Origin: Streptomyces sp. NBC_00178
GTDB lineage: Bacteria > Actinomycetota > Actinomycetes > Streptomycetales > Streptomycetaceae
DNA length: 64,000 nucleotides
NCBI RefSeq assembly: GCF_036206005.1
Contig: NZ_CP108143.1
Span: 1,736,001 to 1,800,000 of the forward strand
Reading direction: 5' to 3'
Shown piece by piece: positions 49,301 through 58,218 of this stretch. Within the stretch, counting starts at the first letter, position 1; each line of letters starts with the position of its first letter. Both the position numbers and the translations under genes were made by a program. Under the pieces are notes generated by a model. It ran no database searches. It was given only the letters and a program-made list of their open reading frames with translations, and had not been told where the DNA came from.

Positions 49301-50509
49301 ATGACCGCAATGACCCCCGGCTCGAACATCCCTCTCTCCGCCGTCCGCGTGGCGGTGGACGTCGCCGCCCCCGCGCGGCTCGACGTCTCGGGCCTGCTGC
49401 TCACCGCCGACGGCAAGGTGCGCTCCGACGACGACTTCATCTTCTACAACCAGCCCTCGGGCCCCGGTGTGACCTACCGCTCCGGCGGGGGTTCGGCACC
49501 GGACGCGATCGTGGTGGACACCACGGCGGTCCCCCCGGGCATCGAGAAGATCGTCGTGACGGCGAGCCCCGACGCGGCGGGCCAGACCTTCCGGGGCGTG
49601 GAGCCCACGGCCACCGTGCGCAACGCCGACGACGGCAGTGTGATCGCGACCTTCACCCCGCCGCAGCTGGGCGACGAGACGGCGCTGGTGGTCATCGAGG
49701 TCTACCTGCGCAACGGCGCCTGGAAGGCCCGCGCGGTCGGCCAGGGGTACGCGAACGGCCTGGCCGGCATCGCCACGGACTTCGGCGTCACGGTGGAGGA
49801 GCCCGCGGCCGCGGCGCCGCCCGCCCCGGTGGCGGCGCCCCCGGCACCGCCGACGGCCGCCCCCCTGGACCCCCGGATCGCTCCCCCGGTACCCCCGGCG
49901 CCGTCCGCGCCGCCCGCGCCCGCGGCCTCCGGCAGGATCAACCTGGACAAGGGCCGGATCAGCCTCCAGAAGAACCAGACGGTGTCCCTGGTCAAGGGCG
50001 GGAAGCCGCTGCTGTCGCAGGTCAAGATGGGCCTCGGCTGGGAGCCCGCGTTCCGCGGCAAGGACATCGACCTCGACGCCTCGGTGATCGCCTTCGGCCC
50101 CGACCGCAAGCACCTGGACAGCTGCTACTTCGGCAAGCTCTCCATCCTGAACGGCGCGATCAAGCACTCCGGCGACAACCTCACGGGCGAGGGCGCGGGG
50201 GACGACGAGGTGATCGTCGTGGACCTCGGCCGGATCCCCGCCGATGCGACCGGCCTGGTCTTCACGGTCAACTCGTTCACCGGGCAGAAGTTCAGCGAGG
50301 TCGCGAAGGCCTACTGCAGGCTGATCGACGCGGCCACCGACGAGGAGCTGGTCCGCTTCGACCTGACCGGCGCGGAGCCGCAGACCGGCGTGATGATGGC
50401 CAAGCTGATCAAGCAGTTCTCCGGTGAGTGGGAGATGACCGCCATGGGCGAGTTCGTGAAGTCGCGGACCGTCCGGGGCATGGTCAAGCCGGCGGCCAAG
50501 GCCCTCTGA
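49301..50509 (+). CDS. Double TerD-domain protein
   Basis: This 402-residue protein has two TerD-type calcium-binding beta domains joined by a Pro/Ala linker (about residues 165-208). The first has ARLDVSGLLLTADGKV, SDDDFIFYNQP and YANGLAGIATDFGVTVEE. The second has KMGLGWEPAF, DIDLDASVIAFGPD and DDEVIVVDLGRIP. TerD proteins form calcium-binding modules of stress and tellurite-resistance systems. No ribosome site precedes either the ATG at 49301 or the one at 49310. The window's other TerD domain is in the nuclease fusion at 19.8-21.9 kb. Confidence 0.92.
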   Translation: MTAMTPGSNIPLSAVRVAVDVAAPARLDVSGLLLTADGKVRSDDDFIFYNQPSGPGVTYRSGGGSAPDAIVVDTTAVPPGIEKIVVTASPDAAGQTFRGVEPTATVRNADDGSVIATFTPPQLGDETALVVIEVYLRNGAWKARAVGQGYANGLAGIATDFGVTVEEPAAAAPPAPVAAPPAPPTAAPLDPRIAPPVPPAPSAPPAPAASGRINLDKGRISLQKNQTVSLVKGGKPLLSQVKMGLGWEPAFRGKDIDLDASVIAFGPDRKHLDSCYFGKLSILNGAIKHSGDNLTGEGAGDDEVIVVDLGRIPADATGLVFTVNSFTGQKFSEVAKAYCRLIDAATDEELVRFDLTGAEPQTGVMMAKLIKQFSGEWEMTAMGEFVKSRTVRGMVKPAAKAL

Positions 50510-50533
50510 CCCGTCGGCGCCGCGGACGGCGCC

Positions 50534-50566
50534 CGGGTGCCCCGGAAACGGCTTCCGGGGCACCCG
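50534..50566 (+). terminator. Strong terminator after the double-TerD gene
   Basis: cgggtgccccggaa (50534-50547) pairs perfectly with ttccggggcacccg (50553-50566), 14 bp with a 5-nt loop, followed by gggttt. Confidence 0.9.
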
Positions 50567-50637
50567 ACGGGTTTCCCCTCAGGTGCCCCGGATCCGGAGA
50601 GTCTCCGGTCGGACGCGTTGCGTGCTCGTCCTCCTCC

Positions 50638-50868
50638 TCAGAGCTTGGTCAGCTTGGAGTACGGGCTCAGGATCCTCCCCTGTCGCCCCGAGAAGTCGAT
50701 GAGCACTGCGTCGTTGTCGCCCTCGACAGCGAGGACTCGTCCGAGTCCGAACTGGTCGTGCGACACCCTGTCGCCCACATCGAAGCATTCGACCGGTGGG
50801 GCCGCCTGGGCCGGGCGGTTGAAGGGACTGGAAGGCAGGTGACGCCGGGAACCGGCTGACTGTTTCAT
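50638..50868 (-). CDS. Stand-alone Tudor-like protein resembling the UvrD/PcrA C-terminal domain
   Basis: This 76-residue protein has a basic N-terminal tail (KQSAGSRRHLPSSPFNRPAQ) and a beta-barrel domain, FDVGDRVSHDQFGLGRVLAV and then FSGRQGRILSPYSKLTKL. This matches the small Tudor-type domain at the C-terminus of UvrD/PcrA helicases, which contacts RNA polymerase. No helicase part is present. The upstream sequence has no Shine-Dalgarno sequence; a -10-like catact ends ten bases before the ATG, so leaderless expression is possible. Confidence 0.75.
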   Translation of the reverse strand: MKQSAGSRRHLPSSPFNRPAQAAPPVECFDVGDRVSHDQFGLGRVLAVEGDNDAVLIDFSGRQGRILSPYSKLTKL

Positions 50869-51341
50869 TACGGTCGAGTATGCGCCCTGTAAGCTCCCGA
50901 CGCCATGCCCGACCGCTCCGGAGCGTTCAGTAGTGCCGGATTCGTAATCAGCGGTTCCGGGCCGGACCCCGGTCCTGGCGGCCTGCCGTGGGGGGAGCGC
51001 GCGGAACGCCGCACCGCAATGCCCCCCGAAGGTGTGGCTGCTCACGCCCGCCGCCGGGCCGCCCCGGCCACCTCGCGGCCTGCGGACGCACCGGCGCACG
51101 GGTCCCGCCCCTGAGGCTCCGGATGAACTCGAACGGCCGGTCGCACCGCCACCCGCCCGGCCCCGTCGCGCGGCCCCTCCCCCGCCGGTCCGACCGGTCC
51201 GGCTGGTCCGGCTGGTCCGCCCGGTCCGTGCAGCCGGCCGGCCCGTCCGGCCTGCCGACCCGCCGACCGACCGGCCGGGAAGGGAACACCTGCCCGGCGC
51301 GCGGGGAGCCCCCTCACGCGCCGCACACGACCGGGAGCGTG
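50869..51341. other. Intergenic region with a 9-bp tandem repeat
   Basis: No gene is supported in this 473-bp stretch. A degenerate 9-bp repeat, ggtccgNNN, occurs five times at 51187-51231. The left side should contain the promoter of the Tudor-like gene, the right side the 3' end of the phoX transcript. No strong terminator is visible after phoX. Confidence 0.55.
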
Positions 51342-52832
51342 TCAGTGCTTGCCGGGCTGCCGCTTCCACGGCCCGGTGATCGCCAGCATGATGCCGGGCG
51401 TCTGGATGTTGGCGAACAGCGTCTTTCCGTCCGGCGAGAAGGTGACCCCGGTGAACTCGCTGTACGACGGCTCCTCCGCCGTGCCGGCGTTCAGCTCGTT
51501 GCGCGCGATCGGGTAGGTGCGGCCGCTCTCGGTCGCGCCGAAGAGGTGCTGGACGCCCTCCCCGTCCTCGGCGATGACGAGACCGCCGTAGGGCGACACC
51601 GTGATGTTGTCCGGACCGTCGAGTGCGCCGTCCTTCGACGGGTCCGCGTTCACGCCGAGGAGGACCTTCAGGGTCAGCGTGCGGCGCTTGGGATCGTAGA
51701 ACCAGACCTGGCCGTCATGCGCGACCGGGCTCTCGCCGCGGGCGAAGGAGGAGACGAGGTAGGCGCCGCCGTCGCCCCACCACATGCCCTCCAGCTTGCG
51801 GGCACGGGTGACCTGGCCCTCCGCGAACTGCTTGCGCACGGAGACGGTCTTCGCGTCACGGTCCGGTACGTCGACCCAGTCCACGCCGTACACCGTGCCG
51901 GTCTTCGTGGCGCGGGACAGGTCGTCGACGAACGTGCCGTTCTTGTCGAAGCAGCGGGTCGCCTGCAGGACACCCGCGTCGTCGGCGAGGGTGCGCAGCT
52001 TGCCGCGGCCGTGCGTGAAGCCGCGCGGCGGCACCCAGCGGTAGAGCAGTCCGTTGGGGCCCGACGCGTCCTCGGTGAGGTAGGCGTGCCCGAGCTTGGG
52101 GTCGATGACGACGGCCTCGTGGGCGTATCGGCCGAAGGCCTTGACGGGACGCGGGTCCCGGTTGGCCCGCTTGTCGTACGGGTCGACCTCGAAGACGTAT
52201 CCGTGGTCCTTGAGCAGGCCGTTCTTCCCGGCCTTGTCCTCGGTCTCCTCGCAGGTCAGCCAGGTGCCCCACGGCGTGCTGCCTCCGGCGCAGTTGGTCG
52301 ACGTGCCCGCGATGCCGACCCACTCGGCGGTGCGGCCGTCACGGCGCGTCTCCACGACCGTGCAGCCGCCGGCGGCGACCGGGTCGTAGACGAGGCCCTC
52401 GGTGAGCGGCACGGGGTGTTCCCAGCCGGCCCGGGTGCCGCTCAGCTCGTGGTTGTTGACCAGCAGGGTGACACCGCGGGCACCTTCGAAGGCGGCGGTG
52501 CCGTCGTGGTTGGAGGGGGTCGTCTCACCCGTCTCCAGCTTCGTGACACCGCTGTGGGTGACGACGCGGTACGAGAATCCGGCGGGCAGCGCGAGGATGC
52601 CCTTCGGGTCGGGGAGCAGCGGGCCGTAACCGAGCTTCCCGCCGTGGCCGTGACCGTCGTGATCGTGATCGTGACCGCCGTGCCCGTGGCCGTGGCCGTC
52701 ATGACCGTGGCGCGCGTCCTCGGCCGCCAGGGCGCCGGGAGCCGTGGCCAGCGCGCCCACTGCCCCGGTCAGGGCGATACCGGCGCCGGTCAGAGCGGAC
52801 TGTCTGGTGAATTCCCTGCGGGTGAACGACAT
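51342..52832 (-). CDS. PhoX-family (DUF839) secreted phosphatase with His-rich segment
   Basis: The ATG at 52832 (aggag upstream) gives 496 residues. A twin-arginine signal (FTRREFTRQSALTGAG, R5-R6) leads to a cut near ALA-AED. Directly after it is a His/Gly/Asp segment (about residues 42-65, over ten His) that is unusual for the family. The body is a beta-propeller PhoX/DUF839 protein: LLVNNHELSGTRAGW, TWLTCEETEDKAG, GRYAHEAVVIDP, YLTEDASGPNGLLYRW and DGPDNITVSPYGGLVIAEDG. PhoX enzymes use iron and calcium to release phosphate from esters outside the cell. The upstream sequence has a PHO-box-like pair. Confidence 0.88.
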   Translation of the reverse strand: MSFTRREFTRQSALTGAGIALTGAVGALATAPGALAAEDARHGHDGHGHGHGGHDHDHDGHGHGGKLGYGPLLPDPKGILALPAGFSYRVVTHSGVTKLETGETTPSNHDGTAAFEGARGVTLLVNNHELSGTRAGWEHPVPLTEGLVYDPVAAGGCTVVETRRDGRTAEWVGIAGTSTNCAGGSTPWGTWLTCEETEDKAGKNGLLKDHGYVFEVDPYDKRANRDPRPVKAFGRYAHEAVVIDPKLGHAYLTEDASGPNGLLYRWVPPRGFTHGRGKLRTLADDAGVLQATRCFDKNGTFVDDLSRATKTGTVYGVDWVDVPDRDAKTVSVRKQFAEGQVTRARKLEGMWWGDGGAYLVSSFARGESPVAHDGQVWFYDPKRRTLTLKVLLGVNADPSKDGALDGPDNITVSPYGGLVIAEDGEGVQHLFGATESGRTYPIARNELNAGTAEEPSYSEFTGVTFSPDGKTLFANIQTPGIMLAITGPWKRQPGKH

Positions 52833-52883
52833 CGACGACTCCTGTTGCACGACCGGGTGAGCTGGCGCGTACACGCTCCACCC

Positions 52884-52905
52884 GTCGCACCAACAGGAGT
52901 TGAAC
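52884..52905 (-). promoter_or_regulatory. PHO-box-like direct repeat upstream of phoX
   Basis: On the minus strand, two adjacent 11-bp units read gttcaactcct and gttggtgcgac, a degenerate match to the GTTCACC-based 11-bp direct repeats bound by PhoP in Streptomyces. They begin 52 bp upstream of the phoX ATG. Confidence 0.4.
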
Positions 52906-52998
52906 AACGCACGACGCCGGGCGGACCTGTACACCAAGGCGAACGGCCATTGCGCACAAACCGGTTGGACCCGCCCGGCCCGAACTCGACCCGGACGA

Positions 52999-54465
52999 TC
53001 AGCCCTTGCCGCGCGAACGGGCCTTGAAGGCCGCCTTACGGGCGTCCTTCGCGCTCTTGCGGTCGCGGTGCAGCCGCCCCATCGCCTCCAGTACCTCGGC
53101 GGTGGCGGGGTGGTCCACCCGCCACGCCTCGTCGAAGAACCCGCTGTGCTGGCCGGAGAGACCCTCGACGAGTTCCTGGAGCTCGTCCATGTCGCCCTCG
53201 GCGTCCAGCTGCGCGGCGATCGTGTCCACGGCGAGCCAGAAGATCATCGATTCCGGGGGCGCGGGCACGTCGGCCGCTCCGCGTTCCGCGAGCCAGACCC
53301 GCGCGAGCCCGCCGAGTTCGGGGTCGTCGAGCACCGCCCGGACGGCGGGCTCCGCCTCGGCCCCGGCGAGGGCGAGCGCCTGCTGGCAGTGCAGCCTGCG
53401 CAGCGGGGCGCGCCGGTCGGCGCCGCGTGCCGCGTCGAGGAGTTCGGCCGCGGCGGCCTGCGCCCCGTCGGCTCCGCGCCCACCGAGCCAGAGGCCGATC
53501 TCGGTGCGCGCGGCGTCCTCGGGGTAGTGGGCGATGCCGTCGAGGAGCGCGTCGGCACCCTTGTCCGCGAGGTCGCCGACCGCCGGGGCGTCCACTCCGG
53601 CCTCCAGCATCCGCTCGCGGATGCCGTAGAGGCCGAGCGGAGTCAGCTTCACCATGCCGTAGCGGGTGACGTCCTCGTCGTCGACGGGCGGCGACGCCTC
53701 CTCCCCCTCCTCGGTCAGCAGCGTCTCGTCCACCGGCACGTACTCGACGATCCCGACGGGTTCCAGGACCCGGAACTGGTCGTCCAGCCGCATCATGGCC
53801 TCGGACACCTGCTCCAGGACGTCGTCGGTGGGCTCGTCCATGTCGTCGGGCACCACCACGGAGGCGGCGAGGGCGGGCAGCGGTACGGGGGCGTCGGCGG
53901 GCCCCGCCTCCGAGAGGGTCAGCAGGTAGAGGTTGCCGAGCACCCCGTCGAGGAGGTCGGCCTCGGCCTCCGGGTCCCAGTCGAGGGCGTCGAAGTCGAC
54001 GCTGCCGTCCTCACCGATGAGGTCCGCGAAGTCGTCGAAGGCCGGGGCGGTGGCGTCCGCGTGGACGGCGTCCAGGGCGTCGAGCCAGATCGCGAGGACG
54101 TCCTGCGGGGATCCGGAGGTCAGCAGGGCCAGGTTCTCTCCGGCGGTGACCGTGCCCTGCGCCGTCCCGTCCTCCTCCTCGTCCTGCGGGTCCTCCACGT
54201 CCACGAGTCCCGTGTCGACGGCGAGGCGCCACGCCTCGCTGGCGTAGGCGGCGCCGTCCTCGTCGGCGGTGAGACCGAGGTGCTCGGCCGCCTCGGGCAG
54301 CTGCGCGTCGACGAGTTCGCCGCCCGCGCCCACGCGGGTCGCGGGTCCCGCCCAGCGGGCGAGCCGGACGGCGCGGACGAGCAGCGGAGCGGCCAGCGCG
54401 TCCCGTGCCAGCTCGGCCTCGGTGTGCAGCCGCACCGGCGGCAGGGAGGGGCGCTCTGCGGACAT
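52999..54465 (-). CDS. Large acidic helical protein of unknown function
   Basis: The ATG at 54465 follows aggaga; 488 residues. No known family is recognised. The protein is Ala/Leu/Asp/Glu-rich with predicted helices throughout, a very acidic middle (DPQDEEEDG, DFDALDWDPEAEADLLDG) and repeated helix pairs with HEAT-like spacing in residues about 310-420. The last 20 residues are strongly basic (RLHRDRKSAKDARKAAFKAR), a feature of proteins touching nucleic acid. It has no signal or membrane span. It stands alone between phoX and a lipoprotein gene. Confidence 0.75.
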   Translation of the reverse strand: MSAERPSLPPVRLHTEAELARDALAAPLLVRAVRLARWAGPATRVGAGGELVDAQLPEAAEHLGLTADEDGAAYASEAWRLAVDTGLVDVEDPQDEEEDGTAQGTVTAGENLALLTSGSPQDVLAIWLDALDAVHADATAPAFDDFADLIGEDGSVDFDALDWDPEAEADLLDGVLGNLYLLTLSEAGPADAPVPLPALAASVVVPDDMDEPTDDVLEQVSEAMMRLDDQFRVLEPVGIVEYVPVDETLLTEEGEEASPPVDDEDVTRYGMVKLTPLGLYGIRERMLEAGVDAPAVGDLADKGADALLDGIAHYPEDAARTEIGLWLGGRGADGAQAAAAELLDAARGADRRAPLRRLHCQQALALAGAEAEPAVRAVLDDPELGGLARVWLAERGAADVPAPPESMIFWLAVDTIAAQLDAEGDMDELQELVEGLSGQHSGFFDEAWRVDHPATAEVLEAMGRLHRDRKSAKDARKAAFKARSRGKG

Positions 54466-54836
54466 CTTGGGGGTTCTCCTCGGGGCGTGCGCGGGCTGTG
54501 TGCGGGGCGGAGTCCCGGGCGATCGGGTCCGGGCCGCGGCCCCAGCGTAGACGCATTTCGTCCCGTGCCGCCCGGATGTGCGGAGGGGCCTCCTCGTCAC
54601 CGGGCGGTGCCGTCCGACCGCGATTCGTGACGCCCTGCGGGCCCGGGCGGGCCGGCGCCCGCCACCACCACGGGTGTGCGACGCCCTCCGCCCCCACCGC
54701 GCGGTCCCGAGAGGGCCGGTACGCCCCGTGCGGTCCGGCTGCCGCACGGTCGAGAACCCCGTCGCCTCGCGGCCCGCCTCGGACGGGAGGGCGCCGCGCC
54801 GGCTCCGCTTCCTCCGCTTCGGCGGCGGTACGGCCG
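54466..54836. other. Intergenic, no gene recognised
   Basis: This 371-bp GC-rich stretch has open frames on both strands but none with a protein-like composition or ribosome site. It should hold the promoter of the helical protein gene. Confidence 0.5.
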
Positions 54837-55472
54837 TCAGCCGGTGCTCTCCCTCCGCCAGGCGGTGGTGTTCAACTCGTCCATCAGGCGCACGTCGTGG
54901 CCCTCCAGCCGGTGGACCCGCGCGCCGGTGTCCGGGGCGGCGGAGAGTTCCAGGGCGTCCGCCTCGATGAGGTCGCCGCCCTCCTTGGTGGAGACCCAGG
55001 CCAGGGTGGACCGGACGCTGCCGCCGGGCCGCAGCGTGATCTCCTCGGGCCCCTCGTCGTCGCCGAACATCGAGCCGCCCGGGTTCACGGGGACGGGAAG
55101 CCGCTCGCCGTGCCCGTCCAGGACGCGGACGGACGGATAGCCGTGGACGCGGTAGGGCCGGTCGCCGCAGTTGGTGAGGGTGAGGACCACGGCGCGGTGG
55201 AACATCGCCGTCTCGACCGGCCCCATGTCCACGACCGCGCCGGAGGCGGGACAGCCCGCCACCGGCGCCCCGGGACCCGGCCGATCCTGTGCGGGCACAT
55301 CCGCCGAGGCCGCGGGGCCCGGCGCCTCCGAGGTCCGGTGCGACGCTGCGGCGGGGCTCCGTACCGCAGCCGGCTCTCCCTCGCCGGCCGGGACGAGGAA
55401 CCCGGCGCAGCCGGACAGTGCCGTCGCGGCAGCCGTGAGCAGGACAGCCGAGATCGTGTTCCTCACGCCCAT
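54837..55472 (-). CDS. DUF4232-type lipoprotein
   Basis: This 211-residue protein has a lipoprotein signal with LSGC (Cys22) and a Pro/Ala/Ser linker to about residue 70. The C-terminal beta-sandwich has VVLTLTNCGDRPYRVHGYPSVRVLD, PVPVNPGG and ITLRPGGSVRSTLAWVS, typical of DUF4232 proteins of Streptomyces. A Cys pair (C74, about C102) probably forms a disulfide. It is anchored outside the membrane; its function is unknown. aggggggac lies upstream of the ATG. Confidence 0.82.
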   Translation of the reverse strand: MGVRNTISAVLLTAAATALSGCAGFLVPAGEGEPAAVRSPAAASHRTSEAPGPAASADVPAQDRPGPGAPVAGCPASGAVVDMGPVETAMFHRAVVLTLTNCGDRPYRVHGYPSVRVLDGHGERLPVPVNPGGSMFGDDEGPEEITLRPGGSVRSTLAWVSTKEGGDLIEADALELSAAPDTGARVHRLEGHDVRLMDELNTTAWRRESTG

Positions 55473-55571
55473 GACCGCGTCCCCCCTGGAACGGTTCTCC
55501 GGTGTCCTGTGACACCTGACCTGGCCCGTTTCCCATCGAAGCCGGACCCTGACCGTTGGTGCCGCGGGGGT

Positions 55572-56039
55572 TCAGTCGAGGATCGTGTACGAACGGTCAA
55601 CGGGGGCAACCAATGCCTGTAGACGGGCGCCTGCGGACGGACCGGCGCCACCGGTCCGGCTCTGAGTCACTTCGAAGGGCTCGAAGCCGAGACCGCTGAC
55701 CCGCATCACGACCTCGTAGGTGTGCCCTTCATCCGACGCTGTGAGGGTAGAGGTGAGGACCTCGGCGGTCGCTCGGACGCCGATGGCTTCGAGGCGTCGG
55801 GTTCCCGCGCGGTTGCGGCTGGCCAGACGCCACAGCGCGACACCCCCGGGAACGCTTGCAGCTGTGGCGAGCGTTCCGACGAGCAGAACGATCCAGTGAC
55901 GATCCAGAAGCAGCACCGCGACAGCGAGTACGGCCGGCCCGCAGGGGACGACCAGAGCCGCCACCCCCTTCATGAGCACCGCACCGACACCACCGAGGGT
56001 CGAGACCTGCACAGGTTGGGCCCGGCTGCTGGTGACCAT
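55572..56039 (-). CDS. Small membrane protein of unknown function
   Basis: This 155-residue protein has two hydrophobic spans (about residues 24-45 and 48-68) followed by a soluble beta-rich domain with ATAEVLTSTLTASDEGHTYEV and FEVTQSRTGGAG. The layout resembles DUF3592-type proteins. The gene uses more mixed codons than its neighbours. The function is unknown. It ends 99 bp upstream of the lipoprotein start in the same direction. Confidence 0.65.
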   Translation of the reverse strand: MVTSSRAQPVQVSTLGGVGAVLMKGVAALVVPCGPAVLAVAVLLLDRHWIVLLVGTLATAASVPGGVALWRLASRNRAGTRRLEAIGVRATAEVLTSTLTASDEGHTYEVVMRVSGLGFEPFEVTQSRTGGAGPSAGARLQALVAPVDRSYTILD

Positions 56040-56335
56040 CCCCGTAAGTTAGCCTCGTTGTCCGGGTCGTGGCCACAGGGCGGGAGCTTGAGGGCCGACA
56101 GCTCGATCCGGGCCCTTCGAGGACAGCCCGGTACGGCCCGTCGCCCGGCCCCCGTGTCTTCCGAGTGCTCCAGCATCGCTGACAATCCGTCCAGGTCCGA
56201 TGTCGGCAGACAGGCGCCACCACATTCGATCCTGCCGGACGCGCCGTCCCGCTCCCGGACCGTTCAGCGCTCCTTGGCCGTCACCCCAAGCAGAACTAAG
56301 TGGACCCGTAGGGAGCGTGCGCCGAGACTGCGGAG

Positions 56336-57223
56336 ATGACATCCCACACGGCAGGACCTTTCGGCCGCACCCTCTGCGCCATGATCACGCCGTTCACCGA
56401 CGCCGGTGGCCTGGACCTGGACGCCGCCCGCCGTCACGCCTCCGGCCTGGTCGCGGACGGCTGCGACGGACTCGTCCTCAGCGGCACCACAGGCGAGTCC
56501 CCGACCACGACGGACGAGGAGAAGGGGGCGCTGCTGCGGGCGGTCCGGGAGGCGGTCGGCGCGTCCGTCCCGCTGGTGGCGGGGGTCGGCGGTCCTGACA
56601 CCCGGCACGTGGTGCGTCTGGCCCGGGAGGCCGAGGCGGCGGGAGCGGACGGGCTGCTCGTGGTGACCCCGTACTACAGCCGGCCCCCTCAGGAGGCGGT
56701 CGAGGCGTACTTCCTCAGGGTCGCGGAGTCCACCGGCCTGCCGTTGATGCTGTACGACATCCCCGGCCGCACCGGCACGAGGATCGAACCGGCGACCCTG
56801 CTGCGCCTGGCGGAACACCCGCGCGTCGTGGCGGTCAAGGACTGTTCCTACGACCTGCTCGCGGCGACGAAGCTCATGGCGCGGACCTCACTGGCGTACT
56901 ACTCGGGCTGCGAGGAGCTGAACCTCCCGCTCTACGCCCTGGGCGGCGCCGGCTACGTCAGTACGGTCGCCAACGTGGCGCCGCGCCAGTTGCGGGCCGT
57001 CCTGGACGCGTTCGACGCCGGTGACACGGCGGAGGCCGCCCGCCTCAACGGGCTCACCATCGCCCTGGTCGAGGCGATGATGGCCTCCGGCCTGCCGGGC
57101 GCGGTCACGGCGAAGGCGCTGCTGGACGCCGGGCCGGTCCGGGAACCGCTGCAGCCCGCCGGTCGCGGGGCGACGGACGGGCTGCGCGGGGTCCACGGCG
57201 AACTGGTGGCAGCTTCCGCCTAG
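56336..57223 (+). CDS. dapA: 4-hydroxy-tetrahydrodipicolinate synthase
   Basis: This 295-residue DHDPS protein condenses pyruvate with aspartate semialdehyde in lysine and diaminopimelate synthesis. Full catalytic set: [18 protein letters not shown] for pyruvate binding, Tyr in [17 protein letters not shown] with the carboxylate-binding Arg, and the Schiff-base Lys in [10 protein letters not shown]. The nearby dapD gene supports a diaminopimelate role. The ATG has no well-spaced ribosome site. The stop overlaps that of the convergent dapD gene. Confidence 0.88.
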   Translation: MTSHTAGPFGRTLCAMITPFTDAGGLDLDAARRHASGLVADGCDGLVLSGTTGESPTTTDEEKGALLRAVREAVGASVPLVAGVGGPDTRHVVRLAREAEAAGADGLLVVTPYYSRPPQEAVEAYFLRVAESTGLPLMLYDIPGRTGTRIEPATLLRLAEHPRVVAVKDCSYDLLAATKLMARTSLAYYSGCEELNLPLYALGGAGYVSTVANVAPRQLRAVLDAFDAGDTAEAARLNGLTIALVEAMMASGLPGAVTAKALLDAGPVREPLQPAGRGATDGLRGVHGELVAASA

Positions 57224-58218
57224 TTGTGACTGTGCAGCACGTCGTTGAGCCCGCCCCACACCGCGTTGTTCGGGCGGGCCTCGACGGCGCCGGACACCGA
57301 GTTGCGGCGGAAGAGGATGTTCGAGGCGCCGGAGAGCTCGCGGGCCTTGACGACCTGTCCGTCCGGCATCGTGACCCGGGTCCCGGCCGTGACGTAGAGC
57401 CCGGCCTCGACGACGCACTCGTCGCCGAGCGCGATCCCGACTCCGGCCTCCGCGCCGATGAGGCAGCGCTGCCCGATGACGATGCGCTCCTTGCCGCCGC
57501 CGGAGAGCGTGCCCATGGTGGACGCGCCGCCGCCGATGTCGGAGCCGTCGCCGACGACGACGCCCGCGGAGATGCGGCCCTCGACCATGGAGGTGCCGAG
57601 GGTGCCCGCGTTGAAGTTGACGAAGCCCTCGTGCATCACGGTCGTCCCGGCGGCCAGGTGCGCCCCGAGGCGCACCCGGTCGGCGTCGGCGATCCGCACG
57701 CCCTTGGGGGCGACGTAGTCCGTCATCCGGGGGAACTTGTCGACCGAGGTGACCTGGAGGTGCAGGCCCTCCGCCCGGGCGTTGAGGCGGACCTTCTCCA
57801 GGTCGTCGACGGCGACCGGGCCCAGCGAGGTCCAGGCGACGTTGGCGAGGAAGCCGAAGATGCCGTCGAGGTTCTGCCCGTGGGGCTGCACGAGGCGGTG
57901 CGAGAGCAGGTGCAGCCGCAGGTAGGTGTCGTGGGCGTCGAGCGGCTTGTCGTCGAGCGAGGAGATGACCGTGGACACGGCGACGATCTCCACCCCGCGG
58001 CGGGCGTCCACCCCGATGGCCTTGGCCGCCCCCTCGCCGAGGCGGTTCACCGCCTCCTCGGGGCTCAGCCGCTGCGTGCCGGCCGGCCCGGGCTCGGCGG
58101 TGAGCTCGGGTGCGGGGAACCAGGTGTCGAGGACGGTGCCGTCACCGGCGATGGTGGCGAGGCCGGCGGCGACGGCGCCGGTGGTGCGGGCGGAGCCCTG
58201 GGAAGTCGTGTCGGTCAT
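57220..58218 (-). CDS. dapD: Tetrahydrodipicolinate N-succinyltransferase
   Basis: This 332-residue protein is the actinobacterial long form of DapD, which succinylates tetrahydrodipicolinate using succinyl-CoA. The C-terminal two thirds form a left-handed beta-helix: [82 protein letters not shown] as landmarks, each shorter than the full segment at about residues 185-300. The ATG overlaps the stop of the upstream MFS gene. The stop codon overlaps dapA on the other strand. Confidence 0.93.
   Translation of the reverse strand: MTDTTSQGSARTTGAVAAGLATIAGDGTVLDTWFPAPELTAEPGPAGTQRLSPEEAVNRLGEGAAKAIGVDARRGVEIVAVSTVISSLDDKPLDAHDTYLRLHLLSHRLVQPHGQNLDGIFGFLANVAWTSLGPVAVDDLEKVRLNARAEGLHLQVTSVDKFPRMTDYVAPKGVRIADADRVRLGAHLAAGTTVMHEGFVNFNAGTLGTSMVEGRISAGVVVGDGSDIGGGASTMGTLSGGGKERIVIGQRCLIGAEAGVGIALGDECVVEAGLYVTAGTRVTMPDGQVVKARELSGASNILFRRNSVSGAVEARPNNAVWGGLNDVLHSHN

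Noticed and set aside
56040..56335. Possible small gene upstream of dapA
   Set aside because: Open frames on both strands lack ribosome sites and protein-like codon use; treated as plain promoter DNA.
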